A stretch of 64,000 nucleotides of DNA from Antennarius striatus (Eukaryota; Chordata; Actinopteri; Lophiiformes; Antennariidae). Positions within the stretch are counted from its first letter, which is position 1. Each line of letters starts with the position of its first letter. The position numbers and the translations under genes are program-made. The stretch spans positions 13,617,501 through 13,681,500 of the forward strand of contig NC_090784.1 in NCBI RefSeq assembly GCF_040054535.1. The letters run 5' to 3'. Shown in pieces: positions 13,154 through 26,706 of this stretch. The notes under the pieces were generated by a model. That model saw only the letters and a list, made by a program, of their open reading frames with translations, made no database searches and had not been told where the DNA came from.

Positions 13154-13403
13154 TATAAACCCCGCCCCCTTGAGGTGACGTTAACTCGTTCTGTATTCTA
13201 ATTGGATTTCAGTTTGTGTCAGTCTCCACCTCACAGCGGTGAAGAAATTAATGCTTGTGTGTACATGTCAGATGGGAGCTGGCAGGCTGTGTGTTTGACT
13301 TTCTCCTCATTGGTCGTGTTTTCCTGCCTCAGGCTACAAAATCCAACATTATCCACAATCTCCGCCCTCATCACCTGGAATTCACGTCCATACCTCTGGA
13401 AAG
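13154..13403 (+). promoter_or_regulatory. candidate osbpl3 promoter and first noncoding exon
   Basis: A TATAAA box (13154-13159) is followed directly by a GC box with the core CCCCGCCCCC, then about 220 bp of relatively GC-rich sequence ending in a consensus donor (AAAG|GTGAGTG after 13403). A second exon-like segment, 13654-13690, has an AACAG acceptor and a GTAACT donor. The first coding exon of osbpl3 has a very strong acceptor with 5' UTR, so upstream noncoding exons must exist. These are the best candidates on the plus strand, but the 14 kb link is inference. Confidence 0.35.
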
Positions 13404-15069
13404 GTGAGTGCGGTTTTTTTTTGGTTTTGTTTTCAGGTAAAGCTGTCCTTTTTCCATTTCCGTTAAAAGCTTTCATTTACAGCATGTTTCCACTAAAAAA
13501 AAATAGTGTCGCATCGTCTGTTAATTCTCTTAAACGCATCATGCAACTTAAGCGTTTTTTGCATTTATGCTGTAAAATGTCAGTGTTCCCCTTGAACTAG
13601 ACTACACTTAACTGCTAAAGGACTTAAACTCTCCTGATGGGTTTTCCCAACAGGTATGAGGATAAAATACAGACCCTTTCCGTCTCCATGGTAACTCGGA
13701 ACCCCTTCCTCTTCCTCTTGATAAGTAATAACTTGTTCTAAGTTCAGTTTCCATACAGCAGGTCTCCACCATAACAGTGCGAGCTTTCAGTGCAACCAGT
13801 CTCAGGCCAAACTATGAATAATACTATATTTCTTCATCCGTGGCTGCAGCTCTCACACTGAGTAGATGTAGGTGTGTGTGAGGATTTAATCAGGGCTTGA
13901 GCTCAGCATCACAGTCACTTCACAGTGAATATCCGGGATTTTAAAAAAAATCATTTTGTGGTAGAAGAGAAACATGCAAGTTAAAAGCACACTGATGATT
14001 AGACATCTGTTTGAACACGGTTTAATAAGTGTTATTCTTATAATGCCCATGAGGCTTATAGCAAAACTTTGCAGTCACGTGTCACTCCTAAAAATATGGA
14101 CGTGTCAAAGCGATGTGTCTCTTTTTGTGAATTATTACTGCAGCTCCCTCACTGCAAAGCCATAATTTAGGGATTACACAGTGTTATCTCAGCTCTCTGG
14201 GTGTTATGTCAACAGTGCAGGAGAGGATGCTTTTCAGGCAGCCTGGTCTGTATGTGTTTTGGATGTGTTTTGGAAAAAAGCATGTTCAATAGGGACTACT
14301 TGGAGAGTGTGTAAATTTGCTGGTTATTTTGAGACGGAGTAAAGAGGGTCTCTGCTAAAGGATAAATCCACATATGGCTGCAAAAGTCTATTGACTAAGA
14401 CCAAGGCGTTACTTGTTAAAGCAGTGCTGCCTAAAAATGACTTTGAATTGCATGTCATCCTCAAAGAGGGGGGAGGGAGAGGAATTGGTAGAATCTGTGG
14501 AATGCACCATCATGGAAAATCATATTTGTCAGTGCACAACATATATTTTAAACTGTTTTCGTGTACTGCGGTTCATGAGACAAACTTCATAGTGAGTTAA
14601 TGTTTCTTGTGGCACCAGACTGGATGTCTGAATAGATGTGTGTACAACATAGAATCAATAACGTTATTTCTTGCTCTCTCTCTTTCTTCTTCCGTTAAAA
14701 AAAAATATTGTACAAATATCCAATCAGTTGATAGTTACCTGCTCTAATTCCCTTCCATTGATTAATACATCAATGGAGATAGTAGATGCAACGCAAAGCT
14801 GTGATCCCAAAAGTTTTAACTCACTAAATATAGAATTAATGGTCATACAGAAATCTGTGTAACACTGTTGTAGAACCCACTTTCAAATGAAACAATATTC
14901 ACTGAATATCAAGTGAAAGAAGAAGGTAGATTTAAAAAAAGACCAGCACAGCAGTTGCTGCGAGCACCTTGTGCATGTGGCAGGTGTTGCCTCCTTTTGT
15001 GCCAGCACTAGGAACAATAAATAATTCACATGGTTTCATATGTAAACAGGTAATAGATCTAAAATAAGA

Positions 15070-15095
15070 CAACATGTGTGTGTGTGTGTGTGTGA
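15070..15095. repeat. short (GT)n microsatellite
   Basis: A short run of GT dinucleotides. A second, with an interrupted G run, is at about 15547-15571. Confidence 0.85.
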
Positions 15096-16284
15096 TCTTA
15101 AATTTAATATCTATCTTGAGCTTCTTCTTTTTTTGCTGATAAATGATAGAAGCTGTTTGGGTCATATGTAAGCACATATGATGGTGGTGATACTCAGGTT
15201 CTCCTTCTGTCAGATGAGTAGGAATGGCTGTTTCAGTCTTGTTATCAAGTCATTGCCTTTGTTCAGTTAGAATACAGTAACTGGTTTTATAATATGTTGT
15301 TTTATTTTTAATGACATGTTTCTGCTCAGAGTCTGACGGAGACTCAAGGGCTGATTTCTTAACACCGTTTTGGGACAACACATATCAGAATAACGCCGCA
15401 ACAACTCTTGGTTTAAAGGGATGACTAATTAAAATTCCTAGCATCAAGGATGGAATCTGTCTTTTACTTAAATAATGTAAGCTTTGAGTCTGAATATGAA
15501 ATTTCCCTCTTCACTTGTTTTAAGTTTGAATGAATGGTAAACTCTGTGTGTGTGTGTGTGTGGGGGGGGGTGTGCCTGTGTGCGGGGGTTTATTGAGTGT
15601 TTATTGTGAGGATTTCACAATCAAACTTTAAAAAACTTTTTAAAAATCACGACATATCCCTGTGCCAAATAATGGGCACTGGGCTCTGATCTTACAACTC
15701 CTCATCAGCTGTCGTTGCTACATTATGACCACCTAATTCTCTTCACATTCTGCTAGAACCTCTTTCCCCCCCCATCTGCAACACAATCAGCCACATTTCA
15801 TCCTGGCTTGTTCACAGTGGATTCATATTTATAAGAGAGAGAGAGACTTCTGTCACTTTTGAGCTTTGACCACTTTATTCTAATTGAAATACTGAGCCAC
15901 GTAAGTTTTAAACATTTTTTGCAGCACAAACAAATGTCAACTCATATTTTTTCTGTTTAATCAAATGTAGCATCCCTGGTGGACAAAGCATTAGACACCA
16001 GATATTCTAGGTATTGACCATACATCATGTCCCAGGTGATCCTTTTGGTTAGAAATGTCTATTAACTATCACTAGGTGAGATTATTGTATTAAGTTTTTA
16101 TTTGGGCTTTATCACTTTTGCCTCCATACCATCAGTTATATATCACTGCAAGAGATGTGATATATCCTCTTTGCTCAGTGCTTGTAAACATTGATTTGGA
16201 AACTAGTAGGCCAAATTTTTTCTTTAAAATGTGTTTCTTTTCTTTACTGTCACATCTTTTGCCTTAGCATGAACTCCCCTTGTA

Positions 16285-16800
16285 AAAAATAATTTTGGGA
16301 AATGAACGAGTAAGTGTCAGGTGTGTAATTGATAGAAGAGTTTCAGCTAAAATGAAAGGAAAGATGTACAAACCTGTGGTGAGACCAGCGATGTTGTTTG
16401 GCCTAGAGACAGTGTCACTGAGGAAAAGACAGGAGGCAGAGCTGGAGGTAGCAGAGATGAAGATGCTGAGGTTCTCTTTGGGAATGACCAGGAAGGATAG
16501 GATCAGGAATGAGTACATCAGAGGGACAGCACATGTTAGAGGTTTTGGAGATAAAGTCAGAGAGGCCAGACTGAGATGGTTTGGACATGATCGTGAATAT
16601 ATTGGTAGAAGGATGCTGAGTTTTGAACTGCCAGGCAGGAGCCCTAGAGGAAGACCAAAGAGGAGGTTTATGGATGTAGTGAAAGAGGACATGAAGGTAG
16701 TTGGTCTGAGAGAAGAGGATGCAGAAGACAGGGTTAGATGGAGGCAACTGATTCGCTGTGGCGACCCCTGAAGGGAAAAGCTGAAAGAAAAAAAAGAATT
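16285..16800 (+). mobile_element. 5'-truncated non-LTR retrotransposon (LINE) 3' end, copy 1
   Basis: The plus strand encodes about 158 residues of the C-terminal part of a fish LINE reverse transcriptase ORF. Landmarks are VVRPAMLFGLETVSLRKRQ, the DRIRNEYIRGTAHVRGFGD block, RLRWFGH, ELPGRSPRGRPKRRFMDVV and the terminal WRQLIRCGDP followed by TGA. The polymerase catalytic motifs lie in the missing 5' part, so it is a dead-on-arrival copy. Relative to copy 2 it lacks four residues after RWFGH, an in-frame deletion. The 3' end runs into an A-rich tail at about 16785-16797. The family is probably RTE-like, but I did not confirm the clade. Confidence 0.9.
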
Positions 16801-17021
16801 CTGGTAAAATAAAGCACTTAAAATAAAATGAATAAATGGATACATTGTTATATATAAACATGATGGTATTTAGCATGTTAGCATGTTTAAGAATTGCTGT
16901 GCCTGTGTAACTGAAGGCTAGTTGCTAAATGGTGAGAGCTAATAAAATAGAACCCAAAAACATTACAATTCACTCCTGCATCAGTCCAGTGCAGATGATG
17001 AAATGTGAGTGAAAAGGTAAC

Positions 17022-17385
17022 ATTCATTCATTCATTCATTCATTCATCTTCTTACTCCTTCATTAGCTGTGGCAGTTCACGGGGAGCTGGAGCCCATCCC
17101 AGCTGACAAGGGGCGTGAGGCAGGGGAAACTCGCCAGTGCACCGCAAAGCCACACAGAGACACAGACAAACACGCACACACACACTCACTCCTAGGGGCA
17201 ATTTGAACCGACCAATCAACCTGAAGCGCATATTTTTGGAGGCGGGAAGAAGCCGCAGAACCAGGACAGAACCCACGCAGACACGGGGAGAACATGCAAA
17301 CTCTGCACAGAGCGGGACTCGAATCCAGAACCGCCTTGATGCGCAGCGACAGTGCTACCCACTTCACCAACGTGCTGTCGAAAAG
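17022..17385 (+). mobile_element. SINE-like/MITE-like interspersed repeat, copy 1
   Basis: Starts at a (CATT)n run and carries the fish repeat landmarks TTTTTGGAGGCGGGA, ACCCACGCAGACACGGGG and GAGAACATGCAAACTC. The same modules recur in the same order and orientation at 25955-26220. The open frames over it on both strands have no family similarity and are artefacts. I cannot name the repeat family with certainty. Confidence 0.75.
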
Positions 17386-18749
17386 GTAACAAAAGCTCAA
17401 AACTAGGTCAATGAAACTCTATAAATAGAAATTGCAGATCAGCTTCAAAGATCTGTGGGTGAGATGTAATCACGTCCCTCACAACACACAATGCAAATAC
17501 TGTCCTCCAAAACACAACTGCTTTGAAACCACAAGAGCACAAATAGAGATAAAAACTGTTTTGTTCTGTTTTTTGTAAACTCTCCCACCCGTTAAGTCTG
17601 TTGAAGGAAGCTGTGATCTGAGTCAGCCTCTTGTTGCTGGTGACAGTCTATCTCCTATGATATTGTACATCCATGCTAAAGGCTTAGCTAGACTCCATTC
17701 TGTGACTGATGTGAGTTCAGCCTTAAAATGTGGAGACTCTTTTCAGTCAGTTCATCATTTCTATAAAAGGAAGGTAAGATAAAACGACGGCAGGTCTAAA
17801 TATATCTGCACTCAAAGGACCAACAGAATGCTCACGGCGGTGCAAATGATTTCATTATTTTTAGGCCTGTTTGCTTGTAGCCGTGTCTGTTGTCACGAGG
17901 AAAGAGTTGCATGCCGTCAATGACATGGACCCTCCCAATGTCATCTTCTTCTACTCTGTCTGCGTCATCACCTCTGAATTAATATGAGAATAGAGGTGAA
18001 GATGCTTCCTCTGCATCATAATGAGAGCAGTGGTAAAGTCGTGAGTGCTGTATTCTGCCATCTGGGGGGAAAGCAAATGGATTGCAACCATCACACAAGT
18101 CTCTGTATGTGAGTCACCACAAAGAGTACTTTGTTCCATGCGTGGTGTCTCACTGATGCTTTACCCCATTTTTTTGTCGGAGTGTTGACCTATGCTGTGC
18201 CTCGGCTCTATGTCTTAATTAACCAGTGTTGAGTTATGAGGCTGTGGGGCTCCACCACAATGAGAGAATAACAAAGGAGTGGTCCCCTCCCACACTACGA
18301 CCAGAAAAGAGAAAGAAACAGATAGAGAAGGGGAGGACAGGGTGTGTGAAGGGAGGGAGTGTGACGAGGATGTGGTTGATTAACAGGATGCAGTGTGGTG
18401 TTTTTGAGAGTGTGACACAGGTTGTCATATGTCAAGCAGTAGTCTATGAATGAAAAGACATCCTATGCAGACAAAAGTCGTCAACAGAAGCCTACACTTG
18501 CTTCTCATTATTGCAATCAAAGCTCAACAGGCACTTACTCTAAAGTGAATTTGATGAGAAGGCTTCCAACTCCATTTTGCATTGCTAAAAATGTAAGATT
18601 GGAGATAGATGGCATCTTGTAGGCTCAGCATCATGAGTCTGGTTTTTGGAGAGGGTCCTTCTGGCTTTGGCAGCCTTTCAATATGATGCCTTAAGCAGAT
18701 TAGAAAAAGGCGTTACCATCTGTGTGCCTCCTTCAGAAAAGGTGTGGCC

Positions 18750-18760
18750 GCACACACACA

Positions 18761-18841
<81 letters not shown>
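18750..18841. repeat. compound (CACG)n-(CA)n microsatellite
   Basis: CACG units run into pure CA dinucleotides over about 90 bp. The His/Thr/Ala/Arg-rich open frame across it is a repeat artefact. Confidence 0.97.
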
Positions 18842-18845
<4 letters not shown>

Positions 18846-19492
18846 AGTCTTGGGCTGGCAAACATTTCCCTGCTTGATGAAGAGATGTACTAATGAATAA
18901 TAGATCTCATGCTGGGATAAAGCCAGTTTTTTCTCTGTGTCAATCCTCTGAGCTAATGGCTCCCTGATGCTGCCATTCAGACCTGCAATGTTGCTTGTAG
19001 AGTATATTTTAAGAAGGAAACACTCCCAGACTCTGTGGTGCCCCTATTCTGCAGATGGCTGCTGAACCATATAGATCAGTTTGGGGAAGGATGCAGTGCA
19101 GGTTTTTTTAGCGCGGTTGAAGGTGATTTATTGCTCTGCATGATAAAACTGACTAACTTGGGAGAAACCAGGAACTACTAATCTGTCTTATTCTAGTTAC
19201 TGCGATAACTCTCACAAGTCTTTTAAGAGGAATCTCTGGCAGACAGGAGTGTGACAGACACCCTCTTTCTGATTGTAACCCATGAAGAGCTTCATCTGAA
19301 ACTAATTACAATCATGGCACAATTTAACATTCAAAATTAAATTGTCATCAGCTATGGCAAGGTTTTCACCAATGTTCATTTATCGCTTGGTCCTATTACA
19401 CAAACAATACAAAAATGGATTTCCACAAAAGTTGTTGATACGATGGGGACCTGGACCAGATTTTAATGAGCAACCAGACAAAAGGTGTGATA

Positions 19493-19556
19493 AACTAAAC
19501 TAAACTAAACTAAAATAAAATAAAATAAAATAAAATAAAATAAAATAAAATAAAAC
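19493..19556. repeat. (TAAAC/TAAAA)n pentanucleotide repeat
   Basis: About four TAAAC units followed by about eight TAAAA units. It lies 45 bp from the end of LINE copy 2. Confidence 0.93.
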
Positions 19557-19599
19557 AAACTAACAGTGGCTAATCTCATTCTCACTCTCTGAATAACTT

Positions 19600-20610
19600 T
19601 GTCTTCTTCTTCTTTTCCTTTGGGCTTTTCCCTTCAGGGGTCGCCACAGCGAATCAATTTCCTCCATCTAGCCCTGTCCTTTGAATCCTCTTCTCTCACA
19701 CCAGCTACCTTCATGTCTTCCCTCATTACACCCATAAACCTCCTCTTTGGTCTTCCTCTAGGCCTCTTGCCTGGCAGTTCAAAACTCAGCATCCTTCTAC
19801 CAATATATTCACTATCTCTCCTCTGGACATGTCCAAACCATCTCAGTCTGGCCTCTCTGACTTTATCTCCAAAACCTCTAACATGTGCTGTCCCTCTGAT
19901 GTACTCATTCCTGATCCTATCCTTCCTGGTCACTCCCAGAGAGAACCTCAGCATCTTCATCTCTACTACCTCCAGCTCTGTCTCCTGTCTTTTCCTCAGT
20001 GACACTGTCTCTAGGCCAAACAACATCGCTGGTCTCACCACAGTTTTGTACACCTTTCCTTTCATTTTAGCTAAAACTCTTCTATCACACATCACACCTG
20101 ACACTTTCCTCCACCCGTTCCATCCTGCCTGTACACGCTTCTTCACCTCTTTTCCACACTCTCCATTGCTCTGGACTGTTGAGCCTAAGTACTTAAAATC
20201 CTCTGCCTTCTTGATCTCTCTTACTCTTCCACTTGGGTCCCTCTCATTCACACACATGTACTCTGTCGTACTGCAGCTAACCTTCATTCCTCTCCTTTCC
20301 AGGACAAACCTCCACCTCTCTAGCTTCTCCTCCACTTGTTCCCTGCTCTCACTACAGATCACAATGTCATCTGCAAACATCATAGTCCATGTAGATTCCT
20401 GTCTAACCTCGTCTGTCAGCCTGTCCATCACCATAGCGAACAAGAAGGGGCTCAGAGCTGACCCCTATTGCAGTCCCACCTCCACCTTGAACTCCTCTGT
20501 CACACCTACAGCACACCTCACCACTGTCTTACAGTCCTCATACATGTCCTGCACCGCTCTAACATACTTCTCTGCCACTCCAGACTTCCTCATACAATAC
20601 CATACAATAT
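19600..20610 (-). mobile_element. 5'-truncated non-LTR retrotransposon (LINE) reverse transcriptase, copy 2
   Basis: Read on the minus strand, this longer copy of the same family carries the reverse transcriptase active-site motif FADD in the context TMMFADDIVICSES. It then covers the same C-terminal region as copy 1, ending WRKLIRCGDP. Upstream of the motif the frame is interrupted by a TAG at 20465-20467, just before GSALSPFLF, and the 5' portion of the ORF is missing, so it is non-functional. The 3' end on the minus strand is at about 19600, with pyrimidine-rich plus-strand sequence corresponding to the A-rich tail. Confidence 0.92.
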
Positions 20611-23600
20611 CTGAATAACTTTATCTAAAGCCAAAATATTACATCCGACGTAGGAACTTTTGAGAGTTCTACATCACAAATAGGATTAGACATATGCATT
20701 TTGATTTTGCGTGCACAAAAATAGAATAGAAAGCTTTTTATTTTCACTATACATGGTATAATGAGACTTGGGCAATTCCTTGGGCAAATACTGCAAAAAT
20801 GAAAGAAATTCAAACACAAAAAAATGCAAATTTGTGTTTTATTTCTTTTCTTTTTTCAGAAGGATTGATAAACATGGCAGTTTAATAAAGTGGCGTATTC
20901 TAGAAAATATTTCAAGATTTGGGCTTTACTCGATAAAATGAATTTGAAATCATTTTTATTGTATATCTTTGATATTTTCTTCATTTAAAATTTGCTAGAA
21001 CAAATGGAATAAGAATAGAGTGAAAATATTGGGAGATTTTTTTGTTTTCCTTCTTTGTTTTTTTCACAGTTTCTATCCACCTTCAAGAGAGTGTTGTTCT
21101 GCAATTCTTTAATGTAAAAAGAAGCAACACAAAGTTGAATCACCACTGTAGGGTAATGCACAGATGTAATAAGATTACTGTTATTAAAGCAGCTTTGAGA
21201 TGCAACAAAATGAGAGCCAAGAGTGTCTCCATTGGTGGGCAGCAGCTATCTAAAATGTTTCTAATGACTCTGTTGTTTCCAAGCAAATTGTGTGCTGACA
21301 AACTGGCTTCTGATGAGTTTGTCCTGCAGAGTAAAATAAAAGTCAATCTAAATTTAAGCAAAGGTGCTTCTGATTTAGGTTTATTCAGATGGATGGATTC
21401 AACAATCAGACAAAAGGTAAATTGCTTTCCACACCAGAGTTGCCAGTTTGCTAATGCATTTTATTAGGAAGAATGGCTGCTTGGCTACAAATAAACAACA
21501 GTTTACTTGTGGACACAGAAGCCCATTGTTGTTTTCACAATCATTGTTTCAAAGCTGGTAACCAGAGAAAAGATCAGATTATGTTTTGCCCCCTGAAGGT
21601 TTTTTAAATCAGAATAGATTTTCTTCAGGTAAACTTGTTTTATCCATCCAGCCAATCACACATCAGAGGAAAGCTCTTTAGATTTAATTTTAGGTGAGAA
21701 TCCATTCCTTTTATCTAATAAAATAAAATGTTCCCATATTTCATTCATACATAAACAACAGCTATTTTATATGTATGTACCTCATAAGCATGTGGGGCTG
21801 TTCTTTTGGAAATGTATTGTCATTCAGTTTTAAATCATGCAATTTTATCAAAACTGGGTCTTGCACATGGAATATTGTCTGTGCTTATATAAACATAATG
21901 TATATACAGTAATGGGTTTACAAATGTAAAACCAAATCAACTTAACAAAGGTTGTGTATTTTAAAATGACTTATTTTTCACCAGGGACATTGCCAGCCTC
22001 TTGAAAAGCTGAAGTACCTTTTCCCTCACTTGTCATTGCTGAAGTCCATCAGTAAAGTCTCTCTCCTAGAATAAGTTCCTCTCCCTCTGCTCTTACTTCA
22101 TATATCTGAGCAGTGGGAGTGTGTTATATACTCCATTCCACAGTTTTTATTTACTCTGGTGCATCAGCCTGCCTTCATTTTTGCAAACATGACTCTTTTT
22201 CACAAGAATACTCTGTGGGAATTCAAATAGGAGAAGTTTATTTTGGTGAGGGGTATTTTAATGGTACCTAGAAGCCTGTTAAGCTTGTCAGCCCTTCAGT
22301 AGACTCTATACATACAGTAAAAGGACAGAGGAACATTTACAAAATATGCTACAAAAGTTCTGCCAATCTAGGTAATGCAGTGTTGAATGTACAATAAATC
22401 ATCTCCAGCTTGTGTCTGACACTACAGGTGAATGACGATCAGACATCAGCAAAAGTACTGTGCAAAACTAAAAACCATGTCAAGGCCCAAAACATCCTAG
22501 ATGTCTGTTTAGCTTGCGTGAAAAGTGTTTACATTTTCCTGTAATGTCAAACAAATGTCAAACAAAGACAGTGTTAGTAAAATGCTTTGTGGTTAAGTTT
22601 GCATTACTTGCCTGTAGCGGATCTTCTGGGTATTTAGTGATACTGATTCAGAAAGGACGTGTTATACATGTGTAGTTCCTTCATGGCTTATGGCTCAGTC
22701 TCGACCGAATTTCATTGTTAGTTTTTTTAAAGATAGTGTTACTGTCCAGCATTTCACGTCTTGTAGCACCAAAATAACAGTCACAAATACTTAAAATGAT
22801 ATAAAAACAAAGAACGAGTCAGTATTTACTGTGAAATAATCCACTAATTGATCCATAAGAACTGGTTTCAGTTACAGCCAAAGGGATAAACTGAGCAACC
22901 AAGTCCAACACTGTCATCCTTAGTGCCCTAAAATTGATCATTTAGGCTAAAGAAAGGTTCAATATAACAATATGAAAAACCTTTTCATGAAATCTATTGT
23001 TGCTGTCTGGCAGTCAAATGAGTGATCAATAGGATGGACATTTTGTGAGGAGAGACAAGCAGGACAGTCAGCGATCTCCTGTCACCGCCGAGAGTAAAAC
23101 AGAACAGGCTTCATTCACACGCAGTAAAGTGGAATGATTGGCAGCTCAGCAGACATTTCAATGAATCGTAGTAGGAAAATGTGTAGGTTTACAACGCATA
23201 GCATGTACAATGAATAGACATATTAATATCTTGTCGTTATTGTTCTTTTCATGAATATTTTCAAATTTTCATACTCATAAATGAATGTAAACAAATTAGA
23301 TGGGAACATTTTATTTTTTCATGTTGCATAATAATTCTCACACTTATAGTTGCCAATAATTGCACACAAGTCAAAGCTCCCTTTGCCTTTGCTAGATATT
23401 CAGGATTGAAGTTTAAGATTTTGCATTGACTGGGTGGACTGTATTTGATCAAAAGTAAAACGAATTCTCAGTGTTTCAACTTGCCTGATCATTGTGCCCT
23501 CAATGTTTTTCCACTTGGAAGAGGTCCCGCTAGCATGCATGGTGGCTCACAGCAAGACAAACACTGAGCCCTTGTTAGCATTATTAGGTCCTGCTGCATT

Positions 23601-24339
23601 GTTAGTGCCGTGGGAAGTCAAAGTGTCTTTGTGCAGTCATTTCGCACACAAGGGATAGCTGTCAGCTCTCCACAATGGCCATTTACCCCTTATGTAAGCA
23701 GCACTTTAAAAACAACATCAAATGTATATATCTGCTTTGACGGCAGGGTAAAGCATTAGATGTGCATTTTTGACTTTGACAGAAATAATTTTACTCTAAT
23801 GTGCAGGTTTTCTGAAGAGATGTATAATAACATTGCATCTTTATATAGGTCTGTATTTTTCTTAACTTCATCCAACCTAGAAAATAATTCTTTATAATAT
23901 ATAGATGTATATTATAATTCTTTATAATATATGAAGTTTAAATAATGACATTATGAATCATAAATTAAATCTAAGTAAAATGTGTTCCAGCAGTAGATCT
24001 TAAATCATTATTATGATGTGTTTCACATACTAAAGAATATATTATAATTCTATAACTATATTAAACGAAACTTTTTTTTTAACAGAAATACAATAAACAA
24101 AAAGTTTTTATACACATGACTTTTGAATCCCATATCATTGGGGCCACATGTATCATGATAGAGGTTATGGCTGTGACAAATATTGTGATGTGGATTTACA
24201 CCCATATTGCCTGACAGGACTTTAATTTAATGGTTTACATGAATCATTTCATGGAAACGTTCTTTACGCAAGACTTTTTTATTCAAATATAGCAGTCAGC
24301 ACTTCATCCCTTCATCCCTACAGGGCCAACACACAGAAC

Positions 24340-24398
<59 letters not shown>
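24340..24398. repeat. (CA)n microsatellite with CGCG core
   Basis: CA dinucleotides flank a short CGCGCGCG segment, then continue uninterrupted for about 45 bp. Confidence 0.95.
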
Positions 24399-24400
<2 letters not shown>

Positions 24401-25954
24401 CATGTATACCTACATTGCAGGACCTATGGTGTGTGTTTGTCCTCTGATCTCAGCAGCTTTCTCTTCATTGGATCCCTTCTGTTTCTTTTAGCCGCTAGTC
24501 ACCTGCGCTCAGCATTCACCACCTGTCACATCCCTGCTTACATTGAAAGAGGTTATGTGATCGCCCACTTTTGTTTGTTGTCTTTTCAGACCTGCTAAAA
24601 GTGACATATAGCATTACCCTTTTCTGTATATCACAGGTGTATATGGGGTATAATCAACCCATCTTTTCATTTTCTTCTTTGCAATAAAAGTAGATCATTA
24701 ATGTTGATGCATGAACAACTCATGATGGTCCATCATAATGAGGAATTGCAACCAGATCACAGGCCAGATTTGGGAGATTAATTATGAAGTATATTTGGAA
24801 GGAGTAATATGTATTGGACCACAGGACAGTAATGGAGAGAGACGGAGATCTACCGATATGTCTATACCTGTGATGAGGATTCAATGACATCCACATGCAT
24901 TTTTTTTTAACTCACTTGGTACTATTTTTTATTGATAACTAATAAACTCTGGTTGATAAACACATTGTTCCAATACTAGAGCAGGGCTCCACAGTGCTGT
25001 ATCTATTACGTCATTTGGTCGACACCAGATCTGAGCTGAAATACCACAGTGTGCTCTGTCTTTGGTGGCAGCATACAATTCAATCATGACTCTGCACTGG
25101 ATTCTCTAAGTGCTTTTTAGTTTCCAAGCTGGGGTGTCAGGTAAGACTGTTATTTCACAAGAGCACAGCTACAGCCACATGTAATAGACCTGTACTGTCT
25201 TCATATCAGACTGCTGTGTTTCCATGTGTCTAATTTTCTCTTGGGTCAGGTGATGACAAAATACTCATACTAACAGTAATCCAACTCGTGTTGTACCACT
25301 CTGTAATCTAATAACAGTGTCATTACAACCACTTACTGCATTTCTTAATTCCTGTCTTTTATCATGTGCTCTTCAGTTTAAAAGGTTAAGTACCAGATCT
25401 GCTAAGCCTGATACTGCCGTCACCTTGGGGTAGAGTCTACAAATGGTGTTGTTGCATCAGATGAAAGGATTTCCTGAAGTGTCTCAGGCTGGTGTGACAC
25501 ATATGCTCTATAGATAGATTACATTTAATGTTCCATAAATCACAGTAGTTTTGTGACTCATTCATTTTTTGACCTTCCTTGGTCAGGTCCACGTAGAGAT
25601 GCACTGCTGCTTGAGCCCTCTTGTTTGTTTGCTGTCACTTTCCTTTGTTGGCATGGCTACGGTGTAAACAGCCTGTGGTCCACAAACACAAGGCGGTGGT
25701 TGAGCATTTGATGAAGAGCTGTTTTTTTTTTTGACTACACAGCACAAAGCTTATGGATGTTGAGCACGTAATTGAATTAACCTTGCTTATGCTTCATAGT
25801 GGTGGTCAGTACGTTACAGACCTGATTTAGTCCGACATTTCAGAAAACAATGAAACACTAGTATTTTTATTGATTCAAATAAAACATATTTGATGGAGAA
25901 TGTAGTCTGTTCACTTAAAAATCCTAAAATGTGCTTGAATTCTCTGTTATATAC

Positions 25955-26220
25955 ATTCATTTATTTTCCATACCGCTTCCTCCGGTAAGTTAGTGGACTT
26001 AGGAGCACGAGCCGGGGAGATACTCTACACAAGATGCTAGGGCATCACGGAACCAATCACCCTGAAGAGCATGTTTTTGGAGGTGGGAGGAAACCGGAGA
26101 ACCTGGAGAGAACCCCCACAGACATGGAGAGAACACACAAACACACACAGAACAGGACTCCAACCTGAAACCGTCTTGTGTCAAGCAACAATGCTCCCCG
26201 CTGCGCCACTGTGCCGCCCA
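25955..26220 (+). mobile_element. SINE-like/MITE-like interspersed repeat, copy 2
   Basis: Same family and orientation as 17022-17385. It shares the modules TTTTTGGAGGTGGGAGGAAA and CCCACAGACATGGAGAGAAC, and ends with GCGCCACTGTGCCGCCC. The left end keeps the CATTCATTTATTTTCCATACC type start. More diverged than copy 1. Confidence 0.75.
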
Positions 26221-26706
26221 ATTATTCTTAATAATATTTTTATAGGTTTATTAAACAAATGTCAGTGATTGGTTGACATGATACAAAATATTCCTATTTA
26301 ACAAATCAAACAAATAGCTGCATATTTAATACATACAATTAAGGCCATTTGTTATACTCATCAAAAGAAATGGCTGCTACTTTCTCCCACCTGGTGTTCA
26401 TGATTTGGATGTCTCATGCCAGGGTGTTAGCAGCTTTCTCTAATATGACAGACTGTCACTCACAGTGCATTAACAAAATATGGTTCTCTGTGCCGACATG
26501 GCAGACCGAGCACATATTGTTGATGAGTCTGTGTGAAGTGTGCCAGTTTACTGAAGGCTGTCACATCCTAAAGAGGCCCGGTTATTTTCACTAGGGGCTG
26601 AGGTGATGATATTATATTTCACTGATGATCTCATGTCTCTCTTTTTGTATAACAGTCGTCGTTTATCTATTCAGCACTATTGTTGTGGAGCCACTGTGCA
26701 GTATCA

